Counted from the first letter of the stretch, positions 7,661-16,220 are shown. The stretch: 64,000 nucleotides of DNA from UMGS1519 sp050951095 (GCA_050951095.1 JBMNIQ010000002.1:434001-498000), one strand, 5' to 3'. Made by a program: numbers and translations. Notes: a model not told the origin generated them from the sequence alone.

Positions 7661-10378
7661 CTAGGCCGTCAGCACCGCCTCTTTCTCGGCGCTTTCGAAT
7701 ACGCGTCCGTTCATCATCTGGCGATACAGCGCTTCCAGCGCCTCCTTGTTGTTCACGTCCTCGGAACCGGGCGTGTTCACCAGGTTGCCGGCCGATACCT
7801 TCAGGCAGTTCTCGGCAAGCCAGGGGATGTCCTCTTCCTTCACGTCCAGATCCGCAAGCGTGACATCCATGTTCAGGCGCTTCGTCAGCGAGCGCAGGCG
7901 CGGCCCGCAATCCTCGGCCGTCAGGCCGCCCATAAGGCGCGCGGCCTTGCCGAACTTGAAGCGATTCGCGCGGCACGTGGCCTCCACGGCAATGGGCTCG
8001 ATGGCAGCCAGGCCCACGCCATGGACGACGTTCTTCAGGGCGCTGACCGGGTGCTCCATGCCATGTGCCAGCGTCACGCCGGCCGTGTTGATCACCATGC
8101 CGCCGATGGTGCTGCCCATGCACAGGGCCTCCCAGACCTCGTCGCTCATGTCGCCTTCGTAGGCCTTCGGCAGGTTCTCCCAGATCAGCGGGATAGCGTA
8201 CTGGGCCATGGCATCCGTGAGGGGCTGCGCGTTGTTCGCCGTGAATGCCTCGATGTTGTGGCACAGGGCGTCGAAGCCAACGGCTGCCAGCACCTTCTTC
8301 GGCATGGTCTGCATGACCTTCGGGTCCACGATGCTGGCCTTCGGCACGATGGCCGGGCAGCGCAGCGACTTCTTGTCGCCGTTCTCGGGGTTCGTCAGCA
8401 CGGCGAAGCCGTTGCCCTCGGAACCGGTGCCGCACGTGGTGGGGATGGCGATCAACGGCAGCGCGTCGTCGCTGTGCTTGCGGTTGTAGATGTAGTCGTT
8501 GATGTCGCCGTCGTTCACGGTCAGGAATGCCATGCCCTTCGCAGCGTCCATGATGCTGCCGCCGCCGATGGCCACGATGACGTCGATCTTGTTCTGGCGG
8601 GCAATCTGCGCGCCTTCCTCTGCCGTGGTGGTCAGCGGGTTCGGCGTGACCTTGTCGTAGAGCATCGTGGTCATGCCTTTTTCCTGCAGCAGCCCGTTCA
8701 CGCGGTCGTACAGGCCGGACTTCTTGGCAGAGCTGCCGCCGGTCACGATGAGCGCCTTCTTGCCGTATTGCGCGGCGTAGTCGCCGACCGTGTCCACCTT
8801 GCCGATGCCGAACACGATGTTCACGGGTAGATGGTAGTTGAACGTCTCGGCAGTGGGCAGCTGCGAGGGGAAGCGGGAAACCTTCGGGAACTGGATGGTG
8901 CCGGGCTTCTCTTCGATGCCCTCCAGCCCGCCGGTGGGCATTGCGCCGTCCAGCTCGGCGTTGTAGATGTGCTCATGCGTGCCGAATTTCTCGCCGTACT
9001 TCACCTTGCTGGTTGCGTAGAACACCACGCCCAGCGCCGTCCATCCAAGGACCATGCCCCATTCCTGCGGAGCCAGCGCCACGCTGGAGCCGGGGACGAT
9101 GTACAGGGCCAGCATGATGCCGGACATGGCAATGGCCAGCACGCCCACGGTCTTCCAGTGCTTGATCTTGTACGGGCGCTTCATGTCCGGCTCTTTCTTG
9201 CGCAGGATCATGAACGAGATGGCCACCATGAAGTAGGCAAGCACGCAGCCGAAGTTGCCGGCGTCCACGACCCAGACCAGCATCTTGCGGCCGGCGAACG
9301 GGGCCAGGATGCTCAGGATGCCGACCAGCATCAGAGCGGCGACCGGGGTGTTGAACTTCGGGTGCAGCTTCATGAAGAAGCGGGGGATCATGTAGGAGCG
9401 GGCCATGGAGTACACGGCGCGGCTGGAGCCGATGAGGAACGAGTTCCAGCTGGTGATGATGCCGCACAAGCCGGCGATGGTCAGCACCTTGCCCATGGCG
9501 TCGCTGCCGAATGCGGTGGCCATGGCGTCGGCCGTCACCAGGCCGGTGGCGCTGTTCGATGCCGCGATGGCGCCGCTGTTCATGACGAAGCCCACGGCGA
9601 AGATGACCAGCGCGTAGAACGCCACGGCAAGCACGATGGACAGCACCAGGATGCTGCCGATGCGCTTCAGGGGCAGGTTGATCTCCTCAGCGGCCTGCGG
9701 GATGACGTCGAAGCCGATGTAGAAGAACGGGCTGACGGCCGCCACGGCAAGGATGCCGCTGAAGATGGTCGTGGGCTCGGTGCCCAGGAACACCTGGCCG
9801 TCCAGGTTGCTGGGGCTGCCGGTGAGCACGGATGCCGCCACCAGCACGATGCCGGTGCCGCCGATGATCACGGTCAGCACGGACTGCAGCTTCGCCGCCG
9901 TCTCGGCGCCGCGGATGTTGATCAGCAGCATGACCACGGCCACGATGATGGCCGTCACCAGCCAGGTTGCGTAGATGTCGAACCCGGCGACGGTGTACAG
10001 GTACCCCTGCAGGAAGTCCGGATACAGGTACGTGATGATGGTGGGCAGTGCGCAGGCCTCGAAACAGGTGACCGATGCATAGCCGAAGACGATGGCCCAC
10101 GTGCAGATGAACGATCCCGTGGGACCCATGGCCCTCATGCTGAACGCATGCTCGCCGCCTGTTTCCGGCATTGCCGGCGTCAATTCCGCGTACGTCAAAC
10201 CTACGAACAGGATCATCACGCCGCCCAGCAGGAAGCCGAGCATTGCGCCGATGACGCCTGCGCTGTTGATCCAGTCGCCCGTGGAGACAACCCAGCCCCA
10301 GCCGACCATTGCGCCGAAGGCCAGGACCAAGATGTCCCAGGCGCTGAACACCTTCTTGAATTCAGATTGTGCTGCCAT
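7661..10378 (-). CDS. APC-family permease fused to iron-type alcohol dehydrogenase
   Basis: One uninterrupted frame encodes 905 residues. Residues ~1-455 form an amino acid/polyamine/organocation permease of about 12 helices; it begins VFSAWDILVLAFGAMVGWGWV and has GFDVIPQAAEEINLP in mid-protein. A soluble linker (~456-510) leads to a complete group III (iron-containing) alcohol dehydrogenase, ~511-905. That part has the NAD-binding GGGSIMDAAKG (605-615), TTCGTGSEGN (647-656), and metal ligands expected at D703, H707, H772 and H786 (GFDALCH, HGMEH, VVHGVG). APC proteins usually have both ends in the cytosol, so the enzyme would face inside. The start at 10378 has GAGGGATAAG upstream. The gene lies 35 bases after the cytidylate-kinase-like gene, in an island with pucR and gabT-type genes. 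Import and reduction of an amine-derived aldehyde is an inference; the substrate is unknown. Confidence 0.88.
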   Translation of the reverse strand: MAAQSEFKKVFSAWDILVLAFGAMVGWGWVVSTGDWINSAGVIGAMLGFLLGGVMILFVGLTYAELTPAMPETGGEHAFSMRAMGPTGSFICTWAIVFGYASVTCFEACALPTIITYLYPDFLQGYLYTVAGFDIYATWLVTAIIVAVVMLLINIRGAETAAKLQSVLTVIIGGTGIVLVAASVLTGSPSNLDGQVFLGTEPTTIFSGILAVAAVSPFFYIGFDVIPQAAEEINLPLKRIGSILVLSIVLAVAFYALVIFAVGFVMNSGAIAASNSATGLVTADAMATAFGSDAMGKVLTIAGLCGIITSWNSFLIGSSRAVYSMARSYMIPRFFMKLHPKFNTPVAALMLVGILSILAPFAGRKMLVWVVDAGNFGCVLAYFMVAISFMILRKKEPDMKRPYKIKHWKTVGVLAIAMSGIMLALYIVPGSSVALAPQEWGMVLGWTALGVVFYATSKVKYGEKFGTHEHIYNAELDGAMPTGGLEGIEEKPGTIQFPKVSRFPSQLPTAETFNYHLPVNIVFGIGKVDTVGDYAAQYGKKALIVTGGSSAKKSGLYDRVNGLLQEKGMTTMLYDKVTPNPLTTTAEEGAQIARQNKIDVIVAIGGGSIMDAAKGMAFLTVNDGDINDYIYNRKHSDDALPLIAIPTTCGTGSEGNGFAVLTNPENGDKKSLRCPAIVPKASIVDPKVMQTMPKKVLAAVGFDALCHNIEAFTANNAQPLTDAMAQYAIPLIWENLPKAYEGDMSDEVWEALCMGSTIGGMVINTAGVTLAHGMEHPVSALKNVVHGVGLAAIEPIAVEATCRANRFKFGKAARLMGGLTAEDCGPRLRSLTKRLNMDVTLADLDVKEEDIPWLAENCLKVSAGNLVNTPGSEDVNNKEALEALYRQMMNGRVFESAEKEAVLTA

Positions 10379-10413
10379 AACTCTTATCCCTCTAACATTC
10401 TTTCGATGGTTCG

Positions 10414-11007
10414 CTATTCCTCGACCAGCATCTCGATCAGGGCCAACAGGTAGCGGACGGTGCCGTCCCAACCCAGCAGGCTGCTGTCCAGAAGCATGTG
10501 GCGGCCGTTGCGGTCGCCGCGGTAGGTGCCGGTGATGTACTTGTGGCGCGCGTGGTTGATCTCGTCGTTGTAGCGGACCATTTCCTCAGCGCGCTCCTGG
10601 CCTGCATCGAACTGCTCCATGACGGATGCCACGCGAATGTCCTTCGGGGCGTAGATGAACAGGTTCAGGACGTCGTCGCGGTCTTCCAGCAGGAAGTTCG
10701 CGCTGCGGCCGATGATCACGCACGGACCCTGGGCGGCCATGCGGTGGATGACCTCGTTCTGCACGGAGATGACGCGGTTCGTCAGGTTCGCGTAGCGCGG
10801 ACCGTACTTCGTCTGGTACTCGTAGCTCGCATGCGTGTGCGTGTCGGCTTCCTCGACGACCTTGCGGTCGACGTCGATCTCGCTGACGACCTTGTCAACC
10901 AGGTCGCGGTCGTAGTACTCGATGCCCAGCGCTTCCGCCAGCGCCTTGCCGATCTGCGGCCCTCCCGCACCGAAATCGCAGCCGATGGTGATGATTCTTG
11001 GTTTCAT
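10414..11007 (-). CDS. Cytidylate kinase-like family protein
   Basis: This is a 197-residue P-loop kinase of the cytidylate-kinase-like family (the AAA_26/Cytidylate_kin2 type). The nucleotide loop is ITIGCDFGAGGPQIGKALAEALG, which replaces the usual GxxGxGK. YYDRDLVDKV, GPCVIIGRSANFLL and the lid-like ASVMEQFDAGQERAEEMVRYND region are also visible. It is not the housekeeping Cmk, which is larger and has a canonical loop. Its substrate is unknown. GGGAGATAAAG precedes the start. It is the first gene of the operon with the permease-dehydrogenase fusion, so a regulatory or metabolic link to that transporter is possible but unproven. Confidence 0.8.
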   Translation of the reverse strand: MKPRIITIGCDFGAGGPQIGKALAEALGIEYYDRDLVDKVVSEIDVDRKVVEEADTHTHASYEYQTKYGPRYANLTNRVISVQNEVIHRMAAQGPCVIIGRSANFLLEDRDDVLNLFIYAPKDIRVASVMEQFDAGQERAEEMVRYNDEINHARHKYITGTYRGDRNGRHMLLDSSLLGWDGTVRYLLALIEMLVEE

Positions 11008-11645
11008 ATGCTTTATCTCCCGTCCTCTTTGCGAGGGTCGAAACAGATTTCGCTGTGTGCCCGCCGCTGTTCCGGACGGCGGGCAGCCTTTTGGAACGAT
11101 TCAATATTCGGTAAAAGCCCTGATGATTCCCATATTCGCCAGCCCAGCGAGAATTGTGCTGAAGCACAGGCAAGGGATGGTAGACTAGGTAAAACCCACC
11201 GTTCACCTGCGGACGAAACATGCTGGAAACCATGTTTCGCGGAAGTTAAACTTCACGTGCTGACCTTGGGGTTTGGGTGAGCGGTAGCATTTTCGGGCGG
11301 AACATTGCGCTGCACGCGCCAATGGCGGCCGCGAAAGGGTGCGTGCGACAGCGTCTTGTGAGCGCGCACAAATGGCGCTTTGCAACCCGCGTCTTTGGGA
11401 CGGGGTGCGTGCGGCGGTGCCTTGGAGTGCGCGCAGACGGCGCCTGGCAACTGAGGGCTCGGGCGCGCGCCAGGTTGCGTGAGCGCGCGCAGACGGCGCC
11501 TGGCGACCGGCGCCTTGTGGACGGCCTTGCGGACGCGCGCGGCAATGCCTTGCGGGCGCGTGCGAATGAGGAGCGCGGCCCGCCTGCCGTCTGGAAGGAC
11601 AAGCGCGCAACGCTTTGTGGGCGCATGCGAACGAGGAGAGGGACT
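11008..11645. other. GC-rich intergenic region with repeats and a leader hairpin
   Basis: The 638 bases between two divergent genes hold no convincing gene. Near the minus-strand gene a hairpin GCCCGCCG (11059-11066) / CGGCGGGC (11077-11084) lies in its leader. Farther right is low-complexity GC-rich sequence with a perfect 20-bp direct repeat at 11429-11448 and 11485-11504. Confidence 0.55.
11429..11504. repeat. 20-bp direct repeat
   Basis: GCGCGCAGACGGCGCCTGGC occurs at 11429-11448 and again at 11485-11504, 56 bases apart, within degenerate GC-rich sequence upstream of the pucR-type gene. It may be decay of a longer tandem array. Confidence 0.7.
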
Positions 11646-12809
11646 ATGGCTGTGAAACTGAACGAGCTGCTGGAGGCGTGCCCGGACGTAGGGCTGACGC
11701 TGATCGCCGGCGATGAGGGCTTGTCGAGCCCGGTCTCTTGGGTTCACGTTTTGGAGTCGCCCCAGTTGGCCGGCTATCTGCATGGCGGCGAGCTGGTGCT
11801 CTCCACAGGTGTGGCGCTGGACGACGAGGACTCCGTGGTGGACTTCATCGCGCGTCTGCAGGAGCAGGGCGTCGCGGCGGTGGCGCTTGACGAGGGGTCG
11901 TGCCTGGACGGCATTCCCCAGCAGGCAAAACGCTATTGCGATGAGCATGACATGCCGCTTTTCGCCATTGCCAAGGATGCTCCGTTCGAGTCTATCGTGA
12001 AGCCGCTGTGCAACTACATCGTGAACGACAACGCGAAGGAGCACCTGATCAGCGCCGCGTTGAAGAGCGCCATCTTTTTCCCCGAGCGCCACGACCTGTA
12101 CCTGGTCCAGCTGTCCGAGCTGCATTTCCAGACGGAATGGCGCTATGCCGTGTGCGTCATCAAGCTGCTGGAGGTGGCGGGCGATCCGTTCGTGCGCTCC
12201 GAGTCGATTGCCGACAGCCTGCGCTCGTACCTGCACCGTCAGGTTCCCGTGTCTGCCGTTGTGGAGTCTGACCAGGAGATACTTGCCGTCATTCATTGCG
12301 ACGACGAAGACGAGCTGCGCACCGTGGCCGGCAACGTGAAATCGTTCGTGGAGCGGCAGCTGCGAAACGGCGAGAAGATGGCCATCGGCGTGGGCAAGCT
12401 GACGAAGAGCCTGCGCTGCCTGTACAAAAGCTACCACCAGGCCGAGGCCATCATGCGCATCCAGACCAGGCAGAGCTTGCTGGATGCCGGCTATATCTAT
12501 TCCGACATGGGCGCATACCGGCTGCTGCTGGGCATCGAGGACAGCGACATCGCCGACGACTACCTGAACCAGGTGCTGGGGCCGCTTATCGATTACGACG
12601 CACAGAAGGGGTCGGATTTCACAAAGGTGCTGCGTGCGTATCTGTTCAACAACGGCAGCGTGCAGGAGACGGCGTCGCAGCTGTATGTGCATCGCAATAC
12701 CGTCAACTACCGCATTAATCGTGCGTCCGAGATTCTGGGCATGGACTTGAGCAACTTGGAGGTTCGCCTGCAGCTGATGCTGTGCTTCCTGCTGCTTGAC
12801 ATGCGCTAG
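11646..12809 (+). CDS. PucR family transcriptional regulator
   Basis: This is a 387-residue regulator with the PucR layout. An N-terminal sensory domain (~1-125) contains ACPDVGLTLIAGDEGLSSPVSW and HGGELVLSTG. A central GGDEF-like CdaR domain follows (~150-290). The C-terminal helix-turn-helix is AYLFNNGSVQETASQLYVHRNTVNYRINRASEILG, ~330-370. Such proteins usually activate genes for purine, proline or GABA use in response to the substrate. It is divergent from the permease-dehydrogenase operon and so a likely regulator of it. The start at 11646 has GAGGAGAGGG just upstream; the longer open frame before it is low-complexity and lacks a start site. Confidence 0.87.
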   Translation: MAVKLNELLEACPDVGLTLIAGDEGLSSPVSWVHVLESPQLAGYLHGGELVLSTGVALDDEDSVVDFIARLQEQGVAAVALDEGSCLDGIPQQAKRYCDEHDMPLFAIAKDAPFESIVKPLCNYIVNDNAKEHLISAALKSAIFFPERHDLYLVQLSELHFQTEWRYAVCVIKLLEVAGDPFVRSESIADSLRSYLHRQVPVSAVVESDQEILAVIHCDDEDELRTVAGNVKSFVERQLRNGEKMAIGVGKLTKSLRCLYKSYHQAEAIMRIQTRQSLLDAGYIYSDMGAYRLLLGIEDSDIADDYLNQVLGPLIDYDAQKGSDFTKVLRAYLFNNGSVQETASQLYVHRNTVNYRINRASEILGMDLSNLEVRLQLMLCFLLLDMR

Positions 12810-12860
12810 AGGTTGCTGCCGTGCGGGCGCAGGCGTGAGGGCGGCCGCAAGCGTGAGGAC

Positions 12861-12980
12861 GGCAGCTGGCGGTTGCTCGGGCGTGTGCGTGCGGGTGGCC
12901 GCTGGCGGGTGCTTGGGCGTGCGAGCGGGCGGCCGCTGGCGGGCGCTTGCACGTGTGCGTGCGGCCGCTGGCGGTCGTCC
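12861..12980. repeat. Degenerate ~34-bp tandem repeat
   Basis: Units of about 34 bp begin with GGCAGCTGGCGG or GGCCGCTGGCGG at 12861, 12897, 12931 and 12963 (the last partial). They share GTGCGTGC-type segments between the starts. They lie directly downstream of the pucR-type gene. Confidence 0.65.
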
Positions 12981-13088
12981 GGGGCCGCGGATGGGCGATA
13001 ACGCCCCACCAGGCAGCATAAATGCAGTCGCCGGACCGTTCATTGCGTCGGCACTTCCAACACATTTGCGATTTTTGGACGAGATTCC

Positions 13089-13246
13089 AGGTTGGGAATG
13101 GTTTAGCTCCCTCTAATACAGGCCTAGACGGTGCCGTGAAGCAGATGTGTGTGTTTCTTAAGCCTGTGAGCTGGGCTTTTGCAAAAACGCGCGCGACGCC
13201 GTTTTCGGTGAGGGCAAGTTAGATTTTTCAAAACCATTCCCAACCT
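13089..13246. repeat. Perfect 16-bp inverted repeat, arms 126 bp apart
   Basis: AGGTTGGGAATGGTTT (13089-13104) is matched by its exact reverse complement at 13231-13246. Sequence outside the arms shows weaker similarity. The 126 bp inside hold no gene. It could be a non-autonomous element or a structured RNA. Confidence 0.7.
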
Positions 13247-13408
13247 GCTTTTTGAGCCAGATTTTCTCATTTTGTTGGAGGCGGGTTGCCTGCATCCCTC
13301 TTTTCGCGGTTGGAGCGCGTGTTTTCTTAAACGATGCAGTCGACAGCGTAAGCATTCCCGTTCGGAGACGTTTCCTGTCGCGTAGACTTTCCGCTGTGGG
13401 GCGATGGC

Positions 13409-13498
13409 AGTCAGGCAAGCGCTGCCGGTCAGGCGAGCGCTGCCGGTCAGGCGAGCGCTACCGGTCAGGCGAGCGCTACCGGTCAGGCGACCGAGACA
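13409..13498. repeat. 18-bp tandem repeat, five copies
   Basis: Five adjacent 18-bp units follow GGTCAGGCGAGCGCTACC, with small changes in the first and last. One frame would read GQASA(A/T) repeats, but no start site or complete gene goes with it. Confidence 0.85.
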
Positions 13499-13567
13499 GC
13501 CGAGACAACCGACGCGACTGAGGCAACCGCAGTGAGCTTCGGCCGCGTTACCCTTTGTCGGCAAAGG

Positions 13568-13595
13568 AAGAGCGCCCGCGAATGCGGGCGCTCTT
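13568..13595 (-). terminator. Intrinsic terminator of the SDR gene
   Basis: A perfect 12-bp stem, AAGAGCGCCCGC with GCGGGCGCTCTT, closes a 4-base loop 29 bases beyond the SDR stop; on the minus strand CCTTTG follows. The T tract is short. Confidence 0.65.
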
Positions 13596-13623
13596 GCATG
13601 CGTTTCCAGATGCCGGCAGGTAT

Positions 13624-14397
13624 TTACATGCAGGTATAGCCGCCGTCAACAGGCAGGATGACGCCGTTGACATAGGTGGACGCGGGGGAGGACAGGAACA
13701 GCGTTGCGGTGTCCAGCTCGCCTTCCTTGCCGTAGCGCTCCTCGGGGATCATCGTATGGGCGTAGGCCTGATTCTCGGGGGTTTCCAGCCATTCCTTCGT
13801 CAGCGGGGTCTCAAAATAGCCGGGGCAGATGGCGTTGACCATGATGCCGCGGGCGCCCCATTCGGCAGCCAGCGCGCGAGTCAGGTTCACCACGCCGCCC
13901 TTGGCCGCATGGTAGGGAGCGCAGCCGGACTGCTTGTTGCCCACCAGGCCGTACATGGAGGCGATGTTGATGATGCGACCGTAACCGGCGGGCAGCATGG
14001 CCTGGTTCGCAACGGCACGGGCCATCTTGAACGTGCCGAACAGATCGATGTCGAACTCGTTCTCGAACTGGGCATCCGTGATGTCCTCCGCGGGAGCCAC
14101 CGCACCGGTGCCGGCGCAGTTGATCAGGATGTCGATGCGCCCCCACTTGTCCATGACCTGCTTGACGGCGGATTCCACCATGTCGGTGTCGGTGACGTCG
14201 CAGCGGACGGCCAGCGTCTCAACGCCGTATTCGTCGGCGAGCATCTTCGCGGTTGCGTCGATCTTCTCCTGGCGGCGTGCCATGCAGGCGATATTGCAGC
14301 CCTGGTTCGCAAGGGCCTTCGCCATCTGGACGGCCAGGCCGGTGGACGCGCCGGTGACGAGGGCGACCTGCCCGGTGAGATCAAAGTAGTTCTTCAT
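13624..14397 (-). CDS. SDR family oxidoreductase
   Basis: This is a 257-residue classical short-chain dehydrogenase/reductase. TGASTGLA (near residue 15) binds NAD(P). The NCAG motif follows, then the catalytic Ser-Tyr-Lys in SMYGLVGNKQSGCAPYHAAK and the C-terminal PVDGGYTCM. It resembles the gluconate 5-dehydrogenase/3-oxoacyl-ACP reductase group. It would oxidise or reduce an alcohol or ketone in the cytosol; the substrate cannot be told. AAAGGGAAATCG precedes the start. A palindrome, CTTACCCTGGTAAG (14458-14471), lies 60 bases upstream and may be its operator. Confidence 0.87.
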   Translation of the reverse strand: MKNYFDLTGQVALVTGASTGLAVQMAKALANQGCNIACMARRQEKIDATAKMLADEYGVETLAVRCDVTDTDMVESAVKQVMDKWGRIDILINCAGTGAVAPAEDITDAQFENEFDIDLFGTFKMARAVANQAMLPAGYGRIINIASMYGLVGNKQSGCAPYHAAKGGVVNLTRALAAEWGARGIMVNAICPGYFETPLTKEWLETPENQAYAHTMIPEERYGKEGELDTATLFLSSPASTYVNGVILPVDGGYTCM

Positions 14398-14796
14398 GTC
14401 GATTTCCCTTTCCTTTGGCGTTGGTTCGCTTCGATACCCTCGATATTACGCATCGAACTTACCCTGGTAAGAAAATTGTTACTGCAGATAGTTGAATGGC
14501 AGCGATATCGGCTTGCGTGGTAGGGCCGAAATACGCAAAGAAAATCAGGTCGGTTGCTGTGGTTGTCGTATTTGTCGCGTGCACGGGGCATGCCTGTTGC
14601 ATGCGTAGGCTGCGTGCAGGGCGCGGCACGTGGGTGCGGCGGCATAGTCACACGCAGGGCTCGGGGCACGGCGCAAATCGAATTCAAAGCTCGCTCGGCG
14701 CGCATCGGCTGCGCGGGTCGTGTCGGAGCGCAGGCCGTTTGCGGCGTAACGCACATCGGTGTCGTGCAAGATACGGAAAGCCCCGGCAGACGCATT
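14398..14796. other. Intergenic region left of the IS element
   Basis: About 400 bases lie between the SDR gene and the insertion sequence. Apart from the palindrome at 14458-14471 and one arm of a terminator (14780-14791), I see no gene or clear signal. Confidence 0.5.
14458..14471. promoter_or_regulatory. Palindrome before the SDR gene
   Basis: CTTACCCTGGTAAG has 6-bp arms around a 2-bp centre, 60 bases upstream of the SDR start. It resembles CTTACCCACGTAAG before the molybdopterin oxidoreductase gene (35341-35354). The binding protein is unknown. Confidence 0.45.
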
Positions 14797-14859
14797 TGAA
14801 CCGCACCCCTGATCTTGGACTTAGAAAGAGAGTCCGGATTTAGGAGGTGCGGTTCTGTC

Positions 14860-15360
14860 ATGAAGAGGCATAGCCTGGAAACCCGTCGAAGGGCCGCCGA
14901 TCTCATCAAGAAGGGGTACAGCTTCAGGGCGATCGCGTCGGAGCTTGCCGTATCTAGGAACATCGCGCAATACTGGGTCTACACGTACAAGGCGGTGGGC
15001 GCGGAGGTGTTCCTGGCGATGGGGTCCAAGCACAGAACGTACGACTACGAGACCAAGCTGGCCGCTGCTCGGGACTACGTCGACCTCGGGATGACCAGGC
15101 AGGAGGTCATGTCCAGGTACGGCATCGTGGGCGCGACGCAGCTGAAGAACTGGGCGAGGAGCTACCGCGAGGGAGGGCCGGAGGCCCTGAGGCCGAAGCC
15201 GAGGGGGCGCCCGCGCAAGGGCGGCGGCCGGGCGTGCCCGGCGACCCGCGAACAGGAGCTCGAGGCGGAGAACCGCAGGCTGAGGGCCGAGGTGGCCTAC
15301 CTAAAAAAATTGAGGGCCCTGGAGGCGGAGAAGCGAGCACCTGGGAGAAGTGCCAGGTGA
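14860..15360 (+). CDS. IS150-like transposase OrfA
   Basis: This is a 166-residue DNA-binding subunit with two helix-turn-helix units, as in IS150 OrfA. The first is RRRAADLIKKGYSFRAIASELAVSRNIAQYWV and the second TKLAAARDYVDLGMTRQEVMSRYGIVGATQLKNW. A C-terminal coiled coil follows (EQELEAENRRLRAEVAYLKKL). The start at 14860 has AGGAGG upstream. At LKKL the codons CTA AAA AAA contain the heptamer A AAA AAA (15303-15309), where a minus-one slip would fuse OrfA to OrfB. Confidence 0.88.
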   Translation: MKRHSLETRRRAADLIKKGYSFRAIASELAVSRNIAQYWVYTYKAVGAEVFLAMGSKHRTYDYETKLAAARDYVDLGMTRQEVMSRYGIVGATQLKNWARSYREGGPEALRPKPRGRPRKGGGRACPATREQELEAENRRLRAEVAYLKKLRALEAEKRAPGRSAR

Positions 15361-16220
15361 TCAGGGAGCTTTCAGGGCAGGGCCACGCGCTCAAGGACCT
15401 CCTGGCCGCGTCGGGCCTCCCGGCGTCGACCTACCACTACAACAGGGAGAAGCCCGCGAAGCCGCCCACGAGGCCCGAGCTGCGGGCGAAGGTCGCCGAG
15501 ATCTTCGGGAGAACGCCGAACGGGTGCGGCCACCGCCAGATCGCGATGTGCCTGCGCGCCGAGGAGGGCGTGCGCATAGCCGACAAGACCGTGCTCAAGA
15601 TGATGCACGAGATCGGCATCAGCTGCGGCATAAGGCGCGAGACCGACTATCACAGGTACAACTCCTACAAGGGCGTGGTCGGGAAGACCTTCGAGAACCT
15701 GATCGGACGGGACTTCTCCGCCAGCGGGACGTGGCAGAAGATGGGAACCGACGTCACGGAGTTCGCGCAGCCGTGGGGCAAGGCGCACCTCGCGCCGGTG
15801 CTGGACTTCTTCAGCGAGGAGGTGGTCGCCTGGTCCGTCTCGCAGCACCCGGGCCTGCGGCAGCAGGACGAGATGCTGGATATGCTGATAGCCAGGAAGC
15901 CGGAGGGCAAGACCCCCATCCTGACCAGCGACATGGGCTGGCAGTACCAGCACGAGCGCTACTGGAAGAGGGTCGAGGAAGCGGGGTTCAGGCAGAGCAT
16001 GTCGCGCAAGGGCAACTGCCTGGACAACGCGTGCACGGAAGGCCTGTTCGGCCACATCAAGGACGAGTTCTTCAGGGGCCAGGAATGGCCCGACTTCGAG
16101 TCCTTCAAGGCCGACCTCGAAGCATACATCGTTCACTGGAACACGGTGAGAAGGCAGAAGAGGCTCGAGGGCCTGACCCCCGTGGAATACGGGAATCGGA
16201 CCCTCGAGACAGCAGCGTAG
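15309..16220 (+). CDS. IS150-like transposase OrfB (DDE), made by -1 frameshift
   Basis: The minus-one frame after the A7 tract opens with IEGPGGGEASTWEK and runs to AGRTLETAA-like codons ending at 16220, about 303 residues. It is the catalytic rve domain. The DDE residues are in GTDVTEF, LTSDMGWQYQH and NACTEGLFGHIKDEF, and the tail HWNTVRRQKRLEGLTPVEY is typical of IS3 elements. Since no ribosome site starts this frame nearby, it is most likely made only as an OrfAB fusion. The frame is open from 15234, but the part before 15309 is unlikely to be used. Confidence 0.88.
   Translation: MEGPGGGEASTWEKCQVIRELSGQGHALKDLLAASGLPASTYHYNREKPAKPPTRPELRAKVAEIFGRTPNGCGHRQIAMCLRAEEGVRIADKTVLKMMHEIGISCGIRRETDYHRYNSYKGVVGKTFENLIGRDFSASGTWQKMGTDVTEFAQPWGKAHLAPVLDFFSEEVVAWSVSQHPGLRQQDEMLDMLIARKPEGKTPILTSDMGWQYQHERYWKRVEEAGFRQSMSRKGNCLDNACTEGLFGHIKDEFFRGQEWPDFESFKADLEAYIVHWNTVRRQKRLEGLTPVEYGNRTLETAA

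Larger units (their letters stand above)
12810..13623. other. Long non-coding region with repeats
   Basis: Over 800 bases carry no gene I can support. In order they hold a degenerate ~34-bp tandem repeat (12861-12980), AT-richer sequence with a perfect 16-bp inverted repeat (13089-13104 / 13231-13246), five copies of an 18-bp tandem repeat (13409-13498), and a terminator (13568-13595). Short open frames here lack start sites and recognisable domains. Confidence 0.6.

Noticed and set aside
8831..10453. Open frame of 540 codons on the plus strand over the permease part of the fusion
   Set aside because: The composition is dominated by His, Gln, Asp and Gly, typical of antisense frames here; there is no ribosome site.
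11277..11645. N-terminal extension of the PucR-type protein
   Set aside because: The frame is open but low-complexity, without a start site, and the conserved PucR domain begins right after the ATG at 11646.
13409..13498. CRISPR array
   Set aside because: The repeats are contiguous with no spacers, and there are no cas genes in the window.
13252..13521. An 89-codon frame across the 18-bp repeats
   Set aside because: It lacks a start site, and its Arg/Ser/Gly-rich product is just the repeat read in one frame.
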